Part shown: positions 60,416 through 64,000 of the stretch, piece by piece
How positions within the stretch are numbered: position 1 is the stretch's first letter
Layout: each line of letters starts with the position of its first letter
Source: Legionellaceae bacterium
GTDB taxonomy: Bacteria; Pseudomonadota; Gammaproteobacteria; Legionellales; Legionellaceae
Reading direction: 5' to 3'
NCBI GenBank assembly: GCA_030695645.1
Contig: JAUYQG010000192.1
Span: 1 to 64,000 of the forward strand
DNA length: 64,000 nucleotides
Position numbers and translations under genes: made by a program
Notes under the pieces: model-generated
What the model saw: the letters and a program-made list of their open reading frames with translations, nothing else
What the model was told of the DNA's origin: nothing
The model's database searches: none

Positions 60416-61294
60416 ATGAACAGTAAAATAATGAATGATCGCTTAAGCATGATATTACCAGATGGTCGACAATTGGGTTATGCCGAATATGGTATCCATG
60501 ATGGCAAACCAATTTTTTATTTTCATGGGACTCCAGGTAGTCGGCTGGAAGCAGGGCATTTGCAAAACATAGCGATTTTGAATCACTATCGATTGATTGG
60601 TATTGATAGGCCAGGTATGGGGCTGTCTTCGTTCCACGTCAAACATAATATTCTGTCATGGGCAGATGATGTGGAGATGTTCGCAAACTGCTTAGGCATT
60701 AATAAATTTTCAATCGTAGGTCATTCGGGTGGTGCACCCTTTGTTGCGGCATGTGCCTATAAAATACCACATCGATTATATGGCGCTGCGATTGTTTCTG
60801 GTCCGGCACCGTTTGAAATTCCTGAGGCAACGGCGAGTTTAGCTCGAGGACAACGATTCATCAATGGTGCTGTTAGAGCGATGCCGTGGATTGCTACGGG
60901 CATGATGAAGCTTACATTGATGATGTTTAAAAAACCTTGGATGCTGAAACAAGCGTTGAAGCAAATGCCGGAGGTTGATCAGTGTGTGTTGCGTTCTCTA
61001 GGGAATAATGAGTCTATCGGTGCTATGCTATCGGAGTCATTTAGGCATGGTGTTGCGGGCGCTGCTCAAGAGTTTCAATTAATTGCTAGACCATGGGGCT
61101 TTAATTTAGCCAATATAAAATGTCCTGTGACCATTTGGCAGGGTGGTTTAGATAAACAAGCGCCTCTAGCTCATGCAAAACTCTATACGAAGTTAATCCC
61201 AAATGCTAAATTCACCTTTTTTAAACAGGAAGGGCATTTATCGTTGCTTGTAAACCATGGAGAGGAAATTTTGCGCAGCGTTTGTGAATATTGA
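60416..61294 (+). CDS. Alpha/beta hydrolase
   Basis: This 292-aa protein has the oxyanion motif YFHGTPGSRLEAG, the nucleophile elbow IVGHSGGAPF (Ser in GHSGG), the acid in IWQGGLDKQAPLAHA and the final His in EGHLSLLV. It is a soluble hydrolase, possibly an esterase or epoxide hydrolase. GAGGT at 60405-60409 supports the ATG at 60416. It follows the TipAL-like regulator on the same strand. Confidence 0.9.
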   Translation: MNSKIMNDRLSMILPDGRQLGYAEYGIHDGKPIFYFHGTPGSRLEAGHLQNIAILNHYRLIGIDRPGMGLSSFHVKHNILSWADDVEMFANCLGINKFSIVGHSGGAPFVAACAYKIPHRLYGAAIVSGPAPFEIPEATASLARGQRFINGAVRAMPWIATGMMKLTLMMFKKPWMLKQALKQMPEVDQCVLRSLGNNESIGAMLSESFRHGVAGAAQEFQLIARPWGFNLANIKCPVTIWQGGLDKQAPLAHAKLYTKLIPNAKFTFFKQEGHLSLLVNHGEEILRSVCEY

Positions 61295-61319
61295 TTCATT
61301 GGGATAATTGAATAGAGCT

Positions 61320-61718
61320 ATGGCTAATAAAAATAATCGCACACCAAGGCGAAAACGAATGCAACGCTCGGGCAGACTGCAATCGGCTAAACATTGGATC
61401 CCAACATATAGTGGTGGAAGCATCGTCAAAGGATATAAAAATTGGTTTGGTGTAAGTTTGGTCTGTGCCATCAAAGAATTGAGGATGCTGGGCGTTAAAT
61501 TGGATGAGCAATATGTTCTTCAGGCGCTTAAGGGGCATGAACACGCGATATTAGACAGACAAAAAAAGAAGGTAGCCAAAAAACAGGAATTATTAGATGA
61601 TTTACTGTTTGATTCAGATGACCACTATTATTTTATAGCAGGGTATACAAGCGGCGGCTTTCCTTATGGCATAACATGGGAAGAGGCTGAGCTTGATAAT
61701 CTAATCGAACCCTTCTAA
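61320..61718 (+). CDS. Small basic/acidic protein of unknown function
   Basis: This protein of about 132 aa begins MANKNNRTPRRKRMQRSGRL (strongly basic), has a middle segment YKNWFGVSLVCAIKELRMLG, and ends in an acidic DHYYFIAGYTSGG and PYGITWEEAE segment. It is not recognised by me. The closing motif looks like a small conserved fold. It lies 25 bp after the hydrolase gene and may be co-transcribed. Confidence 0.6.
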   Translation: MANKNNRTPRRKRMQRSGRLQSAKHWIPTYSGGSIVKGYKNWFGVSLVCAIKELRMLGVKLDEQYVLQALKGHEHAILDRQKKKVAKKQELLDDLLFDSDDHYYFIAGYTSGGFPYGITWEEAELDNLIEPF

Positions 61719-61729
61719 TTTCAGTACAT

Positions 61730-61904
61730 TCATTCATCTTTAAAAAATTTGACGAAAAATGTTATGGAGAGCTTAGGGTTTTGAATGTTTTCTCTAACAA
61801 ATTCAGCTGTAAATCCGCATTTTTTGTAAAAGCCAGGTGCCTGAAATGCGCAGGACAGGGTGTTAATATTATTGAAACCTTTGTTTTTGTAGAGTCTTTC
61901 AAGC
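61730..61904 (-). pseudogene. GNAT acetyltransferase remnant cut by the IS6 element
   Basis: Only the C-terminal third of a GNAT protein remains (NTLSCAFQAPGFYKKCGF, then TAEFVREN). It resembles the end of the gene at 57333. The remaining part would lie beyond the insertion point at 61905 but is not found on the other side. Confidence 0.7.
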
Positions 61905-62726
61905 TGGTTATGTCGCAAAAAAGCCAAGGAACGGATAGACTCATTCATTTATAAATGGGTCGAGCGTTTCATGCTTAGTTTTAAACAGCGTCATTTCAAA
62001 CAAGATGTAATTTTAATGCTGGTTCGTTGGTACGAGGCCTACGCATTGAGTTACCGAGACATTGAAGAGTTAGCTGGGGAGCGGGGTTTGACGATTGATC
62101 ACTCCACAATCAATCGTTGGGTGATCCATTATGCTCCTCAATTAGAAGAGGCTTTTCGCAAACGCCATAAGCGGCCAGTTGGCGTATCATGGCGCATGGA
62201 TGAAACCTATATTAAGGTCAAAGGAAAGTGGGTTTACCTGTATCGTGCTGTTGATAAAGAAGGCCAAACCGTTGATTTCATGTTGTCCGAGAAGCGCGAC
62301 GAGCCTGCTGCTCGGGCGTTTTTCAACAAAGCCATTGGCTCGAGCGGCTTGCCTGAAAAAGTCACTATGGATAAGAGCGGTGCCAACAAGGCTGGAGTAA
62401 CCACAATCAACCTAGCGCTGGCATTGCTATGTATGTTTGGCGGATTGCCCTTACAAATGACCGTAAGACAAATAAAATACCTCAATAACATTATTGAGCA
62501 AGACCACCGGTTTGTGAAAAAAATCACCAATGGAATGCGGGGGTTTAAGTCATTTCACTCCGCAGACGCCACTTTAACGGGCATTGAGTTGCACCACATG
62601 CTGCGCAAAAACCAGCATAGCCAGTCAAATGATATGACTATTTTTGAACAGTTCTACGGGCTTGCAGCATAAGCTCGTCCTGAATAAATCCGTTTATTGT
62701 CTACGAATACTTTTGCGACACAACCC
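61905..62726 (+). mobile_element. IS6-family insertion sequence, about 820 bp
   Basis: Terminal inverted repeats are GGTTATGTCGCAAAA on the left and the inverse of GGGTTGTGTCGCAAAA on the right (62711-62726). They enclose one transposase gene. Ends and length fit IS6/IS26. No 8-bp target duplication is apparent (TTCAAGCT against TTTTCACG), which suggests that one flank was rearranged after insertion. Confidence 0.85.
61971..62672 (+). CDS. IS6-family transposase
   Basis: This 233-aa DDE transposase has the N-terminal HTH region (YRDIEELAGERGLTIDHSTI) and catalytic residues in WRMDETYIKVKGKW (D), VTMDKSGANKAG (D) and YLNNIIEQDHRFVKK (E). Length is complete, so the element may be active or able to form cointegrates. 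Confidence 0.95.
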   Translation: MLSFKQRHFKQDVILMLVRWYEAYALSYRDIEELAGERGLTIDHSTINRWVIHYAPQLEEAFRKRHKRPVGVSWRMDETYIKVKGKWVYLYRAVDKEGQTVDFMLSEKRDEPAARAFFNKAIGSSGLPEKVTMDKSGANKAGVTTINLALALLCMFGGLPLQMTVRQIKYLNNIIEQDHRFVKKITNGMRGFKSFHSADATLTGIELHHMLRKNQHSQSNDMTIFEQFYGLAA

Positions 62727-63019
62727 TTTTTCACGCCCAGTGTTCACTAAAAACCGTACTTTTTGAACCATGCCGTTATTCAAACGCACTGGAATGATAC
62801 GTGTGATTTGGCTCAACTGAGCATGCCTGAAAGACATTATTTTTGGAGAAGACAGTTTCTGAATCCTTATGCCTTGAATTGAACGAATATACTCAACAAC
62901 CACCGACTGAAGTCGGTGGGTTAAGACGAATTAATGGGATCATGCTATGAGGAATGAACAGTTTAACACTTACATCCGCAGAAAGGATTGACTGTCATTT
63001 GACACAGCCCGTGAGACTA
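62727..63019. other. Region right of the IS with orphan hairpin
   Basis: CCACCGACTGAAGTCGGTGG at 62900-62919 forms a perfect 8-bp stem like those at the ends of IS200/IS605-type elements. A minus-strand frame (62903-62694) runs across the hairpin into the IS but matches nothing I know. Probably the remains of a second mobile element truncated by IS6. Confidence 0.45.
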
Positions 63020-63047
63020 TTGACACAATGCGCCATATATGTAAAAA
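63020..63047 (+). promoter_or_regulatory. Possible promoter of the last gene
   Basis: TTGACA at 63020-63025, a 16-bp spacer, and TAAAAA at 63042-63047 lie 33 bp before the ATG at 63081. AGGTG at 63072-63076 is the ribosome binding site. Confidence 0.4.
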
Positions 63048-63080
63048 TAAAAAACTGTTTGGTTATTTTCTAGGTGAAAA

Positions 63081-64000
63081 ATGCGTAACATGGTTGAATT
63101 CGATCCCGCTCAATTTAATCCGGAAATCCTTGAATACGCACGTGCCATTGCGAGAGGATTTGGAAATGCAGCAACTGATCTCATTGAATTGACTAAGCAT
63201 CCCATCGATAATGTTATTGTGCCTATGAGTGAACTCGCCTTTGATACAACGGTCATTCTTGCAATACATTCAGATCCCCTTGATGAATTTAGAGAGCTTA
63301 GTGGTTTTATCCATGCAAAGCCACAAATCTACTATGATGCATGTGCACGTTTTCAAGTTCGGTTGGACGCACTACAAACAACTGCGAATCAGTTCGTGGA
63401 TGGAACGACAACCGAGCGTATAGAAATGTTTACACATGCCGTATCGGGTATTTTGGTACCAGGCTTCATTGCCAAAAGCGCAATGAACATCGGTCTAATG
63501 GCAAAAAATATTCGAAATTTTGGCAGTATTCGCGAGCCGGTCTTATTTCAGGACGTACGACCGAAGAATCTACTTCATGGGGACCCTGTATTTGTTTTAC
63601 GAACAGTAGAGGAATTAAAGAGCATCAAAGGGGAAAAAGATTATATTTTTGTGATCACTGAACAAAATGAGCTTCTTATTGCAGAAAACACACTCAAAAA
63701 TTCTATTCTACGCGATGGGTATGCAGACAATTTTGCACATCACCATGAGTTAGCAGGTTTTAGAAGGGTTTATGCGGCTGGTCAGTTAAGGATGGTTGAT
63801 GGACACGTTTACCCTAAAGGGATTCGCGATGCATCAGGACACTATTTACCAACAGGACCTCATCTTCCTAAATTGGTTGAAACGACGTTCATTAAACATG
63901 GTCTAACGGAAGCGGCAGGACAATATTCGGTAACTCCTTTACTGCGTAAATCCATCTTTGATCCCATTATTATCAAACATGATTTTTCGTTTTCTCCTGG
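63081..64000 (+). CDS. Partial large protein of unknown function with SGHYLPTG motif
   Basis: The frame is open from 63081 through the window edge (306 codons and continuing). The first 140 residues are mostly helical with no signal peptide (MRNMVEFDPAQFNPEILEYA). A beta-rich part follows with LLIAENTLKNSI, then FAHHHELAGFRRVYAAGQLR and IRDASGHYLPTGPHLPKLVE. The pattern of a His-rich segment, AAGQL and SGHYxPT resembles C-terminal regions of some toxin-like or Rhs-associated proteins; this is a weak recollection. It is a candidate secreted or effector protein, interrupted only by the edge of the window. Confidence 0.7.
   Translation, partial: MRNMVEFDPAQFNPEILEYARAIARGFGNAATDLIELTKHPIDNVIVPMSELAFDTTVILAIHSDPLDEFRELSGFIHAKPQIYYDACARFQVRLDALQTTANQFVDGTTTERIEMFTHAVSGILVPGFIAKSAMNIGLMAKNIRNFGSIREPVLFQDVRPKNLLHGDPVFVLRTVEELKSIKGEKDYIFVITEQNELLIAENTLKNSILRDGYADNFAHHHELAGFRRVYAAGQLRMVDGHVYPKGIRDASGHYLPTGPHLPKLVETTFIKHGLTEAAGQYSVTPLLRKSIFDPIIIKHDFSFSP

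Noticed and set aside
61905-62726. Target-site duplication of the IS6 element
   Set aside because: The 8-bp flanks TTCAAGCT and TTTTCACG do not match.
62694-62903. 69-codon minus-strand frame spanning the right end of the IS
   Set aside because: Crosses the IS6 terminal repeat and the orphan hairpin and resembles no family; treated as mobile-element debris.

Overview
The window is AT-rich DNA from a gammaproteobacterium. The gene repertoire points weakly to Legionellales or a related host-associated lineage: DUF1566 exoproteins, a protein ending in a eukaryotic-type prenylation box, an aromatic amino acid permease, an N-terminally extended UmuD, a 2H phosphoesterase and many palindromic repeats. 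No rRNA, tRNA or ribosomal protein gene was recognised. A ParA/ParB/Rep_3 block with iterons (32.4-36.7 kb) followed by umuDC means this is either a large plasmid or a chromosome carrying an integrated plasmid; the sequence alone does not decide.

Layout. 0-4.6 kb: a CaaX-terminated putative effector, a frameshifted alginate lyase, a HEPN/MNT toxin-antitoxin pair, a beheaded histidine kinase and a CorA transporter. 4.8-10 kb: a five-gene minus-strand cluster (carbamoyltransferase, a 57-aa SxtJ-like membrane protein, SGNH hydrolase, PhyH dioxygenase, EamA exporter) that looks like a tailoring and export pathway for a carbamoylated product. 10.4-20.9 kb: aromatic amino acid permease, an exported IPT/DUF1566 protein, a protein with an extraordinary Cys-Cys tail, a very divergent pyruvate-carboxylase-like enzyme, YjdM and an ABC transporter. 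21.5-31.8 kb: repair and metabolic genes (tag, an FAD oxidoreductase, GIY-YIG nuclease, RoxA, YbiT-type ABC-F, 2H protein and a long urocanase, secreted Ntn hydrolase, secreted adenosine deaminase). 32.4-41.4 kb: plasmid replication/partition, a long coiled-coil protein and umuCD. 41.4-52.3 kb: rdgB, a YqjD/E/K-like operon, GNAT acetyltransferases, a GrpB-GNAT fusion, flavin oxidoreductase, HbpS-like, ArsC, VOC, Csp, YggU and YfcH proteins. 52.6-61.7 kb: a SNF2 helicase/SWIM pair, DUF523, an overlapping Vat-APH-GNAT-GNAT operon, a TipAL-like MerR regulator and a hydrolase. 61.9-64 kb: an IS6-family element and a partial large protein running off the right edge.

The strongest unexplained signal is a repeat family sharing the terminal sequence TTGGACTTTGGACA. 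Two full copies of about 222 bp lie in opposite orientation, each end carries its own hairpin, and the interior holds an open frame of 63 codons that aligns between copies without gaps and with mainly conservative changes. Partial copies form the ends of neighbouring genes (histidine kinase, yqjK-like). Other palindromic families of about 185-190 bp are also present. The second set of leads comprises the SxtJ-type carbamoylation cluster, the divergent biotin carboxylase fusion, the Cys-rich tail and the CaaX protein.
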